From Ligilactobacillus ubinensis (GTDB taxonomy: Bacteria > Bacillota > Bacilli > Lactobacillales > Lactobacillaceae), in contig NZ_JAIULA010000008.1 in NCBI RefSeq assembly GCF_024160875.1, positions 1-64,000 on the forward strand: a stretch of DNA of 64,000 bases. Reading direction: 5' to 3'. Every line of letters starts with the position of its first letter. Positions within the stretch are counted from its first letter, which is position 1. The notes beneath the pieces were generated by a model. It made no database searches. It worked only from the letters and a program-made list of their open reading frames with translations, and was not told the DNA's origin. Shown here one piece after another: positions 1-8,179 of this stretch. Position numbers and translations under genes: made by a program.

Positions 1-100
1 GTACCTATTCTTTCGAATAGATAGCCCTACACATTTGATTTGTCTAAAAACTTTGTTCAGTTTTCAAAGATCTACTTATAGTAAAACTTAAATCCATTAA
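1..100 (-). other. Probable rRNA operon leader, 5' part only
   Basis: Reading leftward, the minus strand contains CTTTGAAAACTGAACAAAG (about 54-72), a motif I know from rrn leaders and spacers of bacilli and lactobacilli, where it lies near the boxA antitermination region. Three promoters (119-319) point into it and no reading frame follows. I infer that a 16S rRNA gene starts just outside the left edge on this strand; no mature rRNA sequence is inside the window. Confidence 0.6.
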
Positions 101-118
101 AAATTACCCATAGAATTA

Positions 119-146
119 ATTATACTAAATCTATAATTAATTTCAA
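119..146 (-). promoter_or_regulatory. Promoter P3 of the leftward rrn-like unit
   Basis: TTGAAA (141-146) and a perfect TATAAT (119-124) are separated by 16 bp on the minus strand. It is the most leader-proximal of three tandem promoters. Confidence 0.55.
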
Positions 147-207
147 CATATTTATAATTAAAAATGAATAAAAATCAATTTAATTTATAAACATAAGCAA
201 CTTTATC

Positions 208-236
208 ATTTTATCAAATGTTATATTCTACGTCAA
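208..236 (-). promoter_or_regulatory. Promoter P2 of the leftward rrn-like unit
   Basis: TTGACG (231-236) and TAAAAT (208-213) with a 17-bp spacer. The -35 context TTGACGTAG is identical to that of the next promoter upstream, as often seen in duplicated rrn promoters. Confidence 0.65.
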
Positions 237-290
237 GAACTAATTAACACTGTATAAACATTGTAGTTGCTCGTTCAATCAACGTTTATT

Positions 291-319
291 ATCTTACATT
301 TTTTTTTTTGCTACGTCAA
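291..319 (-). promoter_or_regulatory. Promoter P1 of the leftward rrn-like unit
   Basis: TTGACG (314-319) and TAAGAT (291-296) with a 17-bp spacer that contains a run of 11 A. It lies directly behind the aroK stop codon. Together with P2 and P3 it fills the 355-base gene-free left end. Confidence 0.65.
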
Positions 320-355
320 CACTTTTTTCAATTAAATTTATAAATATGAATAATA

Positions 356-892
356 CTAGCTACATTTATGTTTTTTTACTTTACTATTCCATGAAGAAAC
401 AAAGGCCAACACCTTACTAACTACCATTTCCGGTGTTAAATCATCTGTTATTATCTTGTAATCTGCACAACTATTGTAGCGTTGCACTCGCTGTCTTTTA
501 ACAGACTCTAATTGTTTAGCACTAAGTCCATTAGCTAATGGGCGACCGCTATCCGCTTTAATTCGACTGTATGTTGTTTCAGAACTTGCCTCTAATAAAA
601 TAACCGGTACATCACATTTTTTTAATATTTGTTGATTATCTATACGTAGTGGTGTACCGCCACCTGTCGCAAGAATACCATCATGTGTTCTTAATACTCT
701 CAATAATATCTCATGTTCAATTTTGCGAAAATATTCTTCTCCTTCATCCTCAAAAATTTCACTAATTGATCGTTTTTCACTTTCAACAATTGCTTGATCC
801 ATATCTACAACTGTTTTATTTAATTTTTCTGCCAAAATTTTACTTACTGTTGTTTTACCACTACCCATAAAACCAATTAATATTACTTCCAT
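356..892 (-). CDS. aroK: Shikimate kinase
   Basis: Phosphorylates shikimate to shikimate 3-phosphate with ATP, the fifth step of chorismate synthesis, in the cytosol. The 178-residue protein has the family's usual size. It shows the P-loop GSGKTT (residues 10-15), substrate-binding Asp32, Arg56 and the GGG at 77-79, and the RPLANG lid around residue 115. ATG is preceded by GGAGG at good spacing. It is a single-gene unit after the amino-acid ABC transporter, separated by a 360-nt leader with its own promoter, an aromatic-rich leader peptide and a terminator, so expression probably follows aromatic amino-acid supply. The other aro genes are not in this window. Confidence 0.93.
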   Translation of the reverse strand: MEVILIGFMGSGKTTVSKILAEKLNKTVVDMDQAIVESEKRSISEIFEDEGEEYFRKIEHEILLRVLRTHDGILATGGGTPLRIDNQQILKKCDVPVILLEASSETTYSRIKADSGRPLANGLSAKQLESVKRQRVQRYNSCADYKIITDDLTPEMVVSKVLAFVSSWNSKVKKHKCS

Positions 893-923
893 GTTAATTC
901 CTCCAGTTTATAATGAAAAATCT

Positions 924-964
924 AAACAAAAAGCCAGCTTGACTCCTTTAAAGTCCAGCTGGCT
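924..964 (-). terminator. Attenuator terminator in the aroK leader
   Basis: On the minus strand AGCCAGCT..GACT pairs with AGTC..AGCTGGCT and is followed by TTTTTGTTT. It ends about 30 nt before the aroK ATG and after the leader peptide, so it can only act on transcription entering aroK. Confidence 0.8.
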
Positions 965-1112
965 AGAAGTAACACTTCAATTCCGTTGCGGAAATATCTT
1001 TCTCACAAAAGCTCAGCTAGACTTTTTCTTGTATCTAGCTGAAACAATTCAAAATTGGCTCTGCTTAGATACGAACTGCGATGTCCGTATCTAATGTTGC
1101 CTCATACGGACA

Positions 1113-1175
1113 CTACATAAAATAAGCATAGCTCCAAAAAAGATTAATATTTTGAATTGTTATTATCCTTTGCAT
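1113..1175 (-). CDS. Aromatic-rich leader peptide of aroK
   Basis: A 20-codon frame with ATG start, an upstream AAAGGA-type ribosome binding site and TAG stop. Codons 13-19 read F-W-S-Y-A-Y-F, five aromatic residues in seven. Codons near its 5' part (1149-1161) are perfectly complementary over 13 nt to 1043-1055 downstream, and the coding end abuts further competing hairpins. The composition, the position between promoter and terminator, and the shikimate-pathway target gene fit ribosome-mediated attenuation by aromatic aminoacyl-tRNA supply. I know of no described family for it, and translation is inferred. Confidence 0.72.
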   Translation of the reverse strand: MQRIITIQNINLFWSYAYFM

Positions 1176-1205
1176 GTTAGATTTTCCTTTCCATATATTA
1201 ATGAT

Positions 1206-1234
1206 ATTAAAACATGATTAGTATCATTAGTCAA
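1206..1234 (-). promoter_or_regulatory. Promoter of the aroK leader, with spacer palindrome
   Basis: TTGACT (1229-1234), 17-bp spacer, TTTAAT (1206-1211). The spacer holds the perfect inverted repeat ATGAT-4-ATCAT (1214-1227), a possible operator. It lies right behind the ABC transporter stop codon. Confidence 0.65.
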
Positions 1235-1253
1235 GTTATTTTAATAATTCACT

Positions 1254-1991
1254 TTATAAAATTTTATCCAGAAATTCTTTTGCCCTATTTGTTTTAGGTT
1301 CTTTAAAAAATTCCTCTGGTGTTCCTATTTCTTGAATATAGCCATCTGCCATAAACCAAACTTGATCTGCTACTTCTTTTGCAAAACCCATTTCATGAGT
1401 TACAACAATCATTGTCATCCCTGAATCCGCTAAATTTCGCATTACTTTTAACACCTCTCCAACCATTTCTGGATCAAGTGCACTTGTCGGTTCGTCAAAA
1501 AGCATTACCTCCGGATCCATTGCTAAAGCACGTGCAATAGCAACTCTTTGTTGTTGTCCTCCCGAAAGACTTGATGGAAATTGTTTTGCTTTATCGGCAA
1601 GTCCAACTTTTTCTAATAGTCCTGTAGCCATTTTTTCAGCTTCAGCTACTGTTTTATTTTTCACTTTCATTGGAGCTAATTTTACATTTTCTAAGACATT
1701 CATATTTGGAAACAAGTTAAAGCCTTGAAAAACCATTCCCATTTTTTCGCGTAATATATTGAGTTCATTCTCAGAAATATTTGTTAACTCATTGCCTTCA
1801 AAATAAACTTTTCCATCACTTGGCTGCTCTAAAACATTTAAACAACGTAAAAAAGTGCTTTTACCTGAACCTGATGGTCCAATAATACAAATAACTTGAC
1901 CCTTTTCAACCACTTCTGAAATATCTTTTAAAACTGTATTAGAACCATAACTTTTTTTCAAATTAACTACTTCAATCATCTTACTGTTCAT
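1254..1991 (-). CDS. Polar amino-acid ABC transporter, ATP-binding subunit
   Basis: ATPase that powers amino-acid uptake by the binding-protein/permease encoded just upstream. The 245 residues contain Walker [10 protein letters not shown] (38-46), the signature LSGGQQQR (about 142-150), Walker B with DEPTSALD (about 163-170) and the switch histidine in VVTHEM, the pattern of the GlnQ/polar amino-acid family. Its start overlaps the end of the permease gene by 11 nt, so the two genes are translationally coupled. ATG at codon 5 is an alternative start. Substrate (glutamine, glutamate, cystine or other) cannot be read from the sequence. Confidence 0.9.
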   Translation of the reverse strand: MNSKMIEVVNLKKSYGSNTVLKDISEVVEKGQVICIIGPSGSGKSTFLRCLNVLEQPSDGKVYFEGNELTNISENELNILREKMGMVFQGFNLFPNMNVLENVKLAPMKVKNKTVAEAEKMATGLLEKVGLADKAKQFPSSLSGGQQQRVAIARALAMDPEVMLFDEPTSALDPEMVGEVLKVMRNLADSGMTMIVVTHEMGFAKEVADQVWFMADGYIQEIGTPEEFFKEPKTNRAKEFLDKIL

Positions 1992-3498
1992 GTTTCATCT
2001 TCCCTTCAAAGTAATTTAAAAACTTGGATAATGTGAAAGTAACAATGAAATAGATCATCATAGTAATAAATAATGGTAATACACCTTTATATGTTGCAGA
2101 TTGGACTAATTGCGTTTGATACATCAAATCACCAACACCTATTACAGAAACAATCGAACTTTCCTTAATCAAAGTAATAAATTCATTACCTAAAGCTGGC
2201 CAAATATTTTTTATAGCCTGTGGAATCACCACATAGCGGTAAGTTTGTTTTTGATTCATTCCCAAACTTCTTGCGGCCTCTGTTTGACCTGTTGCTATTG
2301 ATTCAATTCCAGATCTAATTACTTCCGCAACATAGGCAGCTGAATTTAATGAAACCGCAATAATACCAGCCGCTAACGCAGGTAATGATTGAATAAGTGC
2401 TCCAATACCAAAATATACAAACATAACCTGAACCATTAAAGGTGTACCTCGAATAAATTCTATATACATAACTGCTAAAGTATGTAATATTTTTGCATTC
2501 GATATCCTCATCAAAGCAAGGATGATTCCCAACAGAAAACCAAAGAAAACAGAAATCACAGTTATAATTAATGTATACTCTAATCCCTTAGCAAAATATG
2601 TCCAATAACTTATCATAGTATTATTTTTACTTGTTGACTTCATATATTTTGCCGCATTTGGGACATACTTTTTATTAATTACATTTTCTTTTTTTAATTT
2701 ACTAATTGTTTTATTTGCAGCATTAACTAATGTCGTTGAACCTTTTGAAAAGGCCATTGCAGCACCTGTCTCATTAGTGTCTACATTCATCTTGGCATTA
2801 AAAGCATATAAGTTACTATTGTTACTTACATATGCCTTAGCTGTCGCCTCTTCCATTAAAACACCTGCTACTTTGCCTGATTGCAGTGCAATTATTAAGT
2901 TGTTTAATTTTGCTAATCCCTTAACACTTGCCCCTTTCATTTGCTTTTGAACCAAGTTATATTCTAACGAACCAGTCTGTGCACCAATTGTTTTATTTTC
3001 AAAACTGTCTTTATTTTTATACTTTGCTTTATCTTTCTTATTAATTACTATGTATTTACCACCTGTATAGTAAATATTCGAAAAATCAACACTTTTCCTT
3101 CTCTCAGAAGTTGGATTCATCGCTGAAATTACAGTATCAACTTTATGAGTTTCTAATGCAACAAGTAATGAATCAAAATCCATATTCTTTATTACTAGCT
3201 TAACTCCAAGATCCTTTGCGAATTTCCTTGCTATTTCAATATCAATTCCGACGTACTTTGTTTCACCGTTGACCTTTGCTGTAAATTCATAAGGTGGATA
3301 ATCTGCACTCAATCCAACGACTAATGTCCCTTTTTTCTTAACATCAGAAAGCGAGCTATCCGTTGTACTGGACACCGAAGAACTACTGCTTGAGCTTTCA
3401 GATGCAACAGCTTTTGTCTGCATAAATGGTGCAAAAAATAAGATTGCCAATGCAAGCATAAGCAATGCTGTCATTTTTTTCAAAATATTCATATTCAT
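1981..3498 (-). CDS. Amino-acid ABC transporter, fused substrate-binding protein and permease
   Basis: A 505-residue fusion. It has an N-terminal signal peptide or anchor (about residues 8-30) and a Ser-rich linker. A periplasmic-type binding domain follows (about 50-280, with the motif [14 protein letters not shown]). A membrane permease domain ends the protein (about 290-500), with the [20 protein letters not shown] coupling loop that docks on the ATPase. This SBP-permease fusion is common for glutamine-type transporters of lactic acid bacteria. It probably binds amino acids outside the cell and passes them inward. It is the first gene of a two-gene operon with its own promoter at 3534-3562. 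Specificity is unresolved. Confidence 0.9.
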   Translation of the reverse strand: MNMNILKKMTALLMLALAILFFAPFMQTKAVASESSSSSSSVSSTTDSSLSDVKKKGTLVVGLSADYPPYEFTAKVNGETKYVGIDIEIARKFAKDLGVKLVIKNMDFDSLLVALETHKVDTVISAMNPTSERRKSVDFSNIYYTGGKYIVINKKDKAKYKNKDSFENKTIGAQTGSLEYNLVQKQMKGASVKGLAKLNNLIIALQSGKVAGVLMEEATAKAYVSNNSNLYAFNAKMNVDTNETGAAMAFSKGSTTLVNAANKTISKLKKENVINKKYVPNAAKYMKSTSKNNTMISYWTYFAKGLEYTLIITVISVFFGFLLGIILALMRISNAKILHTLAVMYIEFIRGTPLMVQVMFVYFGIGALIQSLPALAAGIIAVSLNSAAYVAEVIRSGIESIATGQTEAARSLGMNQKQTYRYVVIPQAIKNIWPALGNEFITLIKESSIVSVIGVGDLMYQTQLVQSATYKGVLPLFITMMIYFIVTFTLSKFLNYFEGKMKHEQ

Positions 3499-3533
3499 TC
3501 TACTTCCTTTTTATTAACCTAATCGATAGCATT

Positions 3534-3562
3534 AGTATACTACATTTTGGTTATTTATACAA
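3534..3562 (-). promoter_or_regulatory. Promoter of the amino-acid ABC transporter operon
   Basis: TTGTAT (3557-3562), 17-bp spacer, TATACT (3534-3539). The start codon follows about 35 nt downstream. Confidence 0.6.
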
Positions 3563-3635
3563 TAAATAAGATAAAAATGAATATTATTTACTATTATACA
3601 CAATATAATGTTTTTACTATATTAATTTTAATTTG

Positions 3636-3664
3636 TTGAATTATTCTATAAAAACTGTTATTCT
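3636..3664 (+). promoter_or_regulatory. Promoter of the small gene at 3692
   Basis: TTGAAT (3636-3641), 17-bp spacer, TATTCT (3659-3664). It is divergent from the ABC transporter promoter. Confidence 0.5.
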
Positions 3665-3691
3665 AAGAAAAAATGTGAGGTGTATTTTTTT

Positions 3692-3841
3692 ATGAGTTTA
3701 AAAATTAATCGACAAGTCGATTTAGAATCATTGTTTAATAAATTTGCAATTGATCCCATTGAACCTGCAAAGAAAAAAGAGAACGAATCTGATAAAACAG
3801 AACAAAAACCTACTAGTCCAAATAATAAAAATAGTAAGTAG
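3692..3841 (+). CDS. Small protein of unknown function, 49 aa
   Basis: A 49-residue hydrophilic protein. The N-terminal half (DLESLFNKFAIDP) looks like a short amphipathic helix and the C-terminal half is a low-complexity K/E/N/S tail. It has a GAGG ribosome binding site, a matching promoter and a clear terminator at 3858-3889, so it is a complete monocistronic unit despite its size. It resembles the short Lactobacillales proteins annotated as SPJ_0845 family; that identification is from memory and not certain. No function can be proposed. Confidence 0.7.
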   Translation: MSLKINRQVDLESLFNKFAIDPIEPAKKKENESDKTEQKPTSPNNKNSK

Positions 3842-3857
3842 ATATATTATAAAATGT

Positions 3858-3889
3858 AATCACCTGTTAAATTGGTGATTTTTATTTTA
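3858..3889 (+). terminator. Terminator of the small gene at 3692
   Basis: AATCACC pairs with GGTGATT across a 9-nt loop, followed by TTTATTTT. Confidence 0.8.
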
Positions 3890-3914
3890 GAAACTGAAAG
3901 GTTAATTTAGATTA

Positions 3915-3950
3915 AATAAAAAAAGAATGAAAATTTATTTCATTCTTTTT
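3915..3950 (-). terminator. Terminator of the engB-mazG unit
   Basis: On the minus strand AAAGAATGAAA pairs with TTTCATTCTTT and is followed by TTTTATTT, immediately behind the MazG-like stop codon. Confidence 0.8.
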
Positions 3951-3954
3951 TATT

Positions 3955-4254
3955 TTACTGATTCGAAGCATAACCATCTGGATACCGCTTATTTAACGTC
4001 TCAATATTATTTTTTGCAACTTCATCAAATGGAATATTGGCCCATTCAGAAATTTGGGATAGATACCATAAAACATCTCCCATTTCATGAATCATTTTCT
4101 CTTTATCTAAATCTTTTCCTTTAAAAGTGTAATCCTTGATTAAATAAATAAGTTGTCCTGCCTCGCCTGCTAAACCTAAAGCACAATTAGTTAATACTTG
4201 CTCATTGCCATATAAAGTCCGATTAGCTTTTTCTTGGTATTCATTAAATTCCAT
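3955..4254 (-). CDS. MazG-like nucleotide pyrophosphohydrolase family protein
   Basis: A 99-residue all-alpha protein of the MazG-like family, which hydrolyses nucleoside triphosphates to monophosphate and pyrophosphate, usually as house-cleaning. The family signature is ExxE followed by ExxD. Here the second element is intact (EMGD, about residue 58) but the first reads GEAGQ (about residues 30-34), with Gln where the second metal-binding Glu is expected. The gene starts 3 nt after the engB stop codon and is probably cotranscribed with it. Because of the substitution, activity is uncertain. Confidence 0.8.
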   Translation of the reverse strand: MEFNEYQEKANRTLYGNEQVLTNCALGLAGEAGQLIYLIKDYTFKGKDLDKEKMIHEMGDVLWYLSQISEWANIPFDEVAKNNIETLNKRYPDGYASNQ

Positions 4255-4257
4255 ATC

Positions 4258-4860
4258 TTATTTTCTCCCATCACGAATATTTGCTTTTTCTTCAATCCAA
4301 TTCCAAATCGAATCTTTACCAGTTTTATCTAATGCAGAAAATAATACTAATCCGTCATTTTTATTCAATTGTAATGTTTTACGAATTATACTCTCTGCCT
4401 TATTACGTTTGCTCCGTGGAATTTTATCAATCTTAGTGCCCACTACTAAAATAGGTAAGTCATAGTAATGAAGAAACTCAATCATTTGCTTATCCAATTC
4501 TGAAGGTTCATGCCGAGCGTCAACTAAAGATATAACTCCGCGTAATTCCTTTCGCTGTGCAAAATATGTTTCAAGCATTCTACCCCATTTTTCGCGTTCC
4601 TTTTGTGAAACTTTCGCATAACCATAACCAGGCACATCAACAAAATATAACTGTTCTTCAATATTGTAAAAATTTAAAGTTTGTGTCTTTCCTGGTTGAC
4701 TAGATGTTCGAGCATATTTTCTTCGATTAATAAGAACATTAATCAGCGAAGATTTTCCAACATTTGAACGCCCAGATAAAGCAATTTCGGGATAGTACTT
4801 ATCTGGATATTGCTCCGGCCTTACTGCGCTAATTGTTAACTCTACATTATGCACTTGCAT
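4258..4860 (-). CDS. engB: Ribosome biogenesis GTP-binding protein EngB/YsxC
   Basis: Essential GTPase for assembly of the large ribosomal subunit. About 200 residues, with G1 GRSNVGKS, G3 DVPGYG, G4 TKID and the TRTxQPGKTQ-type switch region visible as [11 protein letters not shown] chose the ATG six codons inside the longest frame because GAGGGAG precedes it and nothing resembling a ribosome binding site precedes the outer ATG. The MazG-like gene follows directly. Confidence 0.92.
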   Translation of the reverse strand: MQVHNVELTISAVRPEQYPDKYYPEIALSGRSNVGKSSLINVLINRRKYARTSSQPGKTQTLNFYNIEEQLYFVDVPGYGYAKVSQKEREKWGRMLETYFAQRKELRGVISLVDARHEPSELDKQMIEFLHYYDLPILVVGTKIDKIPRSKRNKAESIIRKTLQLNKNDGLVLFSALDKTGKDSIWNWIEEKANIRDGRK

Positions 4861-4973
4861 AAAATTACGCTCCCTCATAAATTAATTATTTTTATTTTAA
4901 CATACGACTCTATCGCATTACCAATATTGTCTTTTTTAATTTTCATCTATATGTATAACTCACTGTATTTGTA

Positions 4974-5024
4974 TTAAAAAAAACAATTTTCACAACATAC
5001 CCTCTTAGGCTAGTGAAAATTGTT
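4974..5024 (-). terminator. Terminator behind rpmF
   Basis: AACAATTTTCAC (minus strand) pairs perfectly with GTGAAAATTGTT and is followed by eight T. It closes the rpmF end of the preceding unit. Confidence 0.85.
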
Positions 5025-5032
5025 CCGTTTAA

Positions 5033-5212
5033 TTATTTAGCTACTTTAACAACTTCTTTGTCACCGTAGTAACCACAATTTGAGCAAACATGATGTGATT
5101 TACGTAATTCACCACAGTTTGGACATGCACTTATGCCAGGAGCTGTGATTTTATAATGTGTACGACGTAATCTTTTACGTGTCTTTGATGTTTTACGTGC
5201 TGGTACAGCCAT
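5033..5212 (-). CDS. rpmF: 50S ribosomal protein L32
   Basis: Small zinc-ribbon protein of the large ribosomal subunit. The 59 residues begin [17 protein letters not shown] and contain two CxxC pairs (CPNC at 30-33, CSNC at 43-46), the zinc-binding form of L32. AAGGAGGTG precedes the ATG. It follows yceD, the classical yceD-rpmF pair of bacteria, and is closed by a strong terminator. Confidence 0.97.
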   Translation of the reverse strand: MAVPARKTSKTRKRLRRTHYKITAPGISACPNCGELRKSHHVCSNCGYYGDKEVVKVAK

Positions 5213-5287
5213 CTCTAGACACCTCCTTAATTTTTTTCAAATTAATCTAACAAGAAGAATTGTACTTGTTATTCCATAATTTTGCAA

Positions 5288-5839
5288 CTACTCTTCGGAA
5301 TTCTCCGAAAAAAAATCCTGTAGTTTAGCAAACCTTGGATCCAATTCTGTTTTTTCTTCTTGGATTTTTTTTAATTGACTTTCACTGATAACGTTCCAAT
5401 CTCTACCAGTTGGCATTTCAAAATCAGCTCGTTTCTCCGCTGTCGTCAAAACCTGCATAGGAATCTGCAACAATATATTATCTTCAATCACTTTATCTAA
5501 ATCTAAAATATCATTTTTTAATACAATAACAACATCTGTATCTTCAAAATATGACAAATCATGCTCATGATGACTAATATAGTGTTCAGTTAAATCAAAA
5601 TCAAGATTTAAAGTTACAGGTTCAAGCGAGCGTGTTGAAGGTAAAATCAACGTTATATTCACTTGAAGATATCCTAAAACTCCTAATTCATCAACAGAAA
5701 ATAATCCATGGACATGAGCCTTTGAAGCCCCAATTATATCAGGACGACGTTTTTTTAACGCATCCTCAAGTTGCAATATCTCATCAACTTCAATTGGTTG
5801 CCCACCAACTTGCCGTAATTCATTCAGTGACCATTTCAT
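5288..5839 (-). CDS. YceD family protein (DUF177)
   Basis: A 183-residue DUF177/YceD protein, encoded next to rpmF in most bacteria and linked to rRNA or ribosome metabolism; in plants a homologue acts in 23S rRNA accumulation. The tail has the family features (acidic, EKTELDPRFAKLQDFF). I chose the ATG preceded by GGGAGG at about 9 nt; the longest frame would add 23 residues without a ribosome binding site. It precedes rpmF by 75 nt. Confidence 0.88.
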   Translation of the reverse strand: MKWSLNELRQVGGQPIEVDEILQLEDALKKRRPDIIGASKAHVHGLFSVDELGVLGYLQVNITLILPSTRSLEPVTLNLDFDLTEHYISHHEHDLSYFEDTDVVIVLKNDILDLDKVIEDNILLQIPMQVLTTAEKRADFEMPTGRDWNVISESQLKKIQEEKTELDPRFAKLQDFFSENSEE

Positions 5840-5916
5840 GCTGTTTTTCCTCCCAATGCAACAAATTTCATTATACTTGTCTATAAATACTTTGTCAATG
5901 CTTTTCACTTGACACC

Positions 5917-7068
5917 CTATTTAAAATTGCGAATTGGCGCTTTTTTTAAGTCCTGTTCTTCACCCGTTATTAATTGATAAACTTTTCCTGCTCGATAGTC
6001 AGCTTTAAGGATTGTATTCTTACTTTTTTTGCTAACTTTTGTAATAATTGGAAATACAGGGTCCTTTTTCACCTGATTTAAGTACTTTTTTCCACGACTT
6101 GTAAAACCTAATAAACGGATATACGGTGAATTGTTCCACGTATTTATGTCATTTTGTTTCAGATTTAGTAAAATCGTAATTGCCAAACGAGCAAGTCTAG
6201 TATACGTGAAACGTTTTGTTTTTACAGTGTGCATCCACTCATCAAATGATGCAGTTACTGGCAATTGCTCCAATTGCTGTTGCAATCGATATTCTATTCC
6301 TTCCGCCATTCCATAAATATATTGCAAATCCTTAGGAGAGGTTGTTAAAATCTTATATCTCAATAAGGGCCAAAAATCATCCCAATCGACTAACTTATTT
6401 TGGATTACATCATTAAAAGTAATTTCGGGGACATAACTTTTCAAAACTTGTACATTGCCTTGTGCATAATTCTTTCGAATTGCAGATGCACTAGCAATTG
6501 TCTGGGTTGAATCTAGTTTCTGATCATGATAATTTGCTTGTATTCGTTGTACTGGAATTAGCTCAATCGCTTCACCTAAATCAAAATTTGCTTTTGCGTA
6601 GGCAAGGCCTAATAAATCATTTGGCTTAGAAACATCATATCCTATTTTGGCTGTCACTGCCTGTTGAAAAGTCGCTGCATACGCCTCATCATATTTTTTA
6701 AAGTTTCCTTTAACTCCATCAACTTGGCGTGCAAATGCTTTAAAATCATAGTTAGCATGCTCTGCACCAAAGACTAACTTAGAGACACCTAAAGCCTTTA
6801 AAATTTCAATTCCATTGTACGCAAAACGATCAGCCGGCTGTACACATGCTGTTACTGGTAATTCAATAACAAGATCAACTCCATTTTGAAGTGCTTGCTT
6901 TGCCCTTATCCATTTATCCATACAAGCAGGCTCACCGCGCTGTAAGAAATTTCCACTCATTACTACAACAATACATTTTTCTGGAAAAAAACTTTTTATC
7001 TGTTTAATCTGATACAAATGACCATTATGAAAGGGATTGTATTCTGTAATAATTCCGACCGCTTCCAT
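5917..7068 (-). CDS. tmcAL: tRNA(Met) cytidine acetate ligase (YlbM)
   Basis: Makes N4-acetylcytidine at the wobble position of elongator tRNA-Met from acetate and ATP. The 383-residue protein begins with the nucleotidyltransferase signature GIITEYNPFHNGHLYQI; HNGH is the HxGH-type nucleotide-binding motif. AGGTG lies 6 nt before the chosen ATG; a GTG three codons upstream is too close to it. It follows the methyltransferase gene by 22 nt and belongs to the same long leftward unit. Confidence 0.93.
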   Translation of the reverse strand: MEAVGIITEYNPFHNGHLYQIKQIKSFFPEKCIVVVMSGNFLQRGEPACMDKWIRAKQALQNGVDLVIELPVTACVQPADRFAYNGIEILKALGVSKLVFGAEHANYDFKAFARQVDGVKGNFKKYDEAYAATFQQAVTAKIGYDVSKPNDLLGLAYAKANFDLGEAIELIPVQRIQANYHDQKLDSTQTIASASAIRKNYAQGNVQVLKSYVPEITFNDVIQNKLVDWDDFWPLLRYKILTTSPKDLQYIYGMAEGIEYRLQQQLEQLPVTASFDEWMHTVKTKRFTYTRLARLAITILLNLKQNDINTWNNSPYIRLLGFTSRGKKYLNQVKKDPVFPIITKVSKKSKNTILKADYRAGKVYQLITGEEQDLKKAPIRNFK

Positions 7069-7090
7069 CACATTCACCTACAATTACGCT

Positions 7091-7825
7091 TTATTTCTCA
7101 CACACAAAAAACAATCGTTCTGTTTTATCCGTTGGTTGACTTTGACCAAAATCTGCACTAACGCTAATTTTCTTAAAACCAGCTATATGCAATAAATCAA
7201 TATATGTTTCCATTGAGTAAGTACGTTCATGGTGTTCTTCATTTAACCGTACATACTTATTGTTTGTTTCATCATATATGAAAAAGGTTAAATCATGAAT
7301 TACACTATGTGGTAAGTTATCTGCATAACTAGACCAAATAAAAGCCTGCTTCTCATCAGTGTAGTTATACATATAACCTGGATATACTTCATCTGTTTTA
7401 TAGGGTGTAATGACATCAAATAAGAATTTTCCGTCCGCAAATAGATGTTGATAAACTTCACAAAATGTTTTTTGCAGTTCTGCTTTCGTTTGCAAGTAAC
7501 ATAATGAATCTGCAAAACAAGTTATCGTCGCATACTTAGCTAAATTGTGCAAATCAAGCATATTTGCTTCTATGAAGGGAACATTAACCCTAGACTTACG
7601 CGCATGCATATCTGCTAATGCTAACATTTCAGCAGATAAATCAACACCTGCAATGTCATACTGCGCTTGTGCTAACATTACAGCAAGCCTCCCTGTACCA
7701 CAGGCTAAATCTAAAATAGTATCCTGTTTAGAAATCGCCTGTCTTTCAACAAACGCTAACCATTTGTCATACATTGATGGTTCCATCAGCTCATCATATA
7801 ATTGGGCAAATGTTGTATAATTCAT
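7091..7825 (-). CDS. Class I SAM-dependent methyltransferase
   Basis: A 244-residue methyltransferase with SAM-binding motif I DLACGTGRLA (about residues 40-49) and an acidic residue at the end of strand 2 (GVDLS). It corresponds to YqeM, found behind rsfS in bacilli; its substrate is unknown. The start codon follows the rsfS stop with no gap, indicating translational coupling. Confidence 0.85.
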   Translation of the reverse strand: MNYTTFAQLYDELMEPSMYDKWLAFVERQAISKQDTILDLACGTGRLAVMLAQAQYDIAGVDLSAEMLALADMHARKSRVNVPFIEANMLDLHNLAKYATITCFADSLCYLQTKAELQKTFCEVYQHLFADGKFLFDVITPYKTDEVYPGYMYNYTDEKQAFIWSSYADNLPHSVIHDLTFFIYDETNNKYVRLNEEHHERTYSMETYIDLLHIAGFKKISVSADFGQSQPTDKTERLFFVCEK

Positions 7826-8179
7826 CTACTTAACCCATGCTGAAACGTCCACCATTGGAGCATTCGCCCATAGCTTTTCTAAATTATAAAATTGACGTGT
7901 CTCTGTTTTAAATACATGGACAACTACATCACCAAAATCTAGTAAAATCCAATCAGAGTTATGTTTACCTTCAATATTTTTAGCAGTTACTCCTTCTTTA
8001 TTCATTTCTGCATCAATTTCATCGGCAATAGCTTTAACTTGTCTACTAGAATCAGCTTGCATAATAACAAAATAATCAGCTAATAAACTAATTTTTTGCA
8101 TATCCAATGCCACAATTTCTTCTGCCCGCTTGCTATCAGCTGCATTAACAACAACTTGCAATAAATCTTTACTATTCAT
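7826..8179 (-). CDS. rsfS: Ribosomal silencing factor RsfS
   Basis: Binds ribosomal protein L14 and blocks subunit joining in stationary phase or starvation. The 117 residues contain the conserved block around SDWILLDFGDVVVHVF (about 80-95) and the C-terminal FYNLEKLW. It overlaps yqeK by one nucleotide and abuts the methyltransferase gene, the standard nadD-yqeK-rsfS-yqeM order. Confidence 0.95.
   Translation of the reverse strand: MNSKDLLQVVVNAADSKRAEEIVALDMQKISLLADYFVIMQADSSRQVKAIADEIDAEMNKEGVTAKNIEGKHNSDWILLDFGDVVVHVFKTETRQFYNLEKLWANAPMVDVSAWVK

Noticed and set aside
891-1094. 67-codon plus-strand frame in the aroK leader
   Set aside because: No ribosome binding site, and it arises from the hairpin-rich leader of the opposite strand.
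893-1205. T-box riboswitch in front of aroK
   Set aside because: The leader is long and ends in a terminator, but no T-box sequence (GGGTGG-N-ACCGCG) or Stem I signature is present; an aromatic-rich reading frame is present instead.
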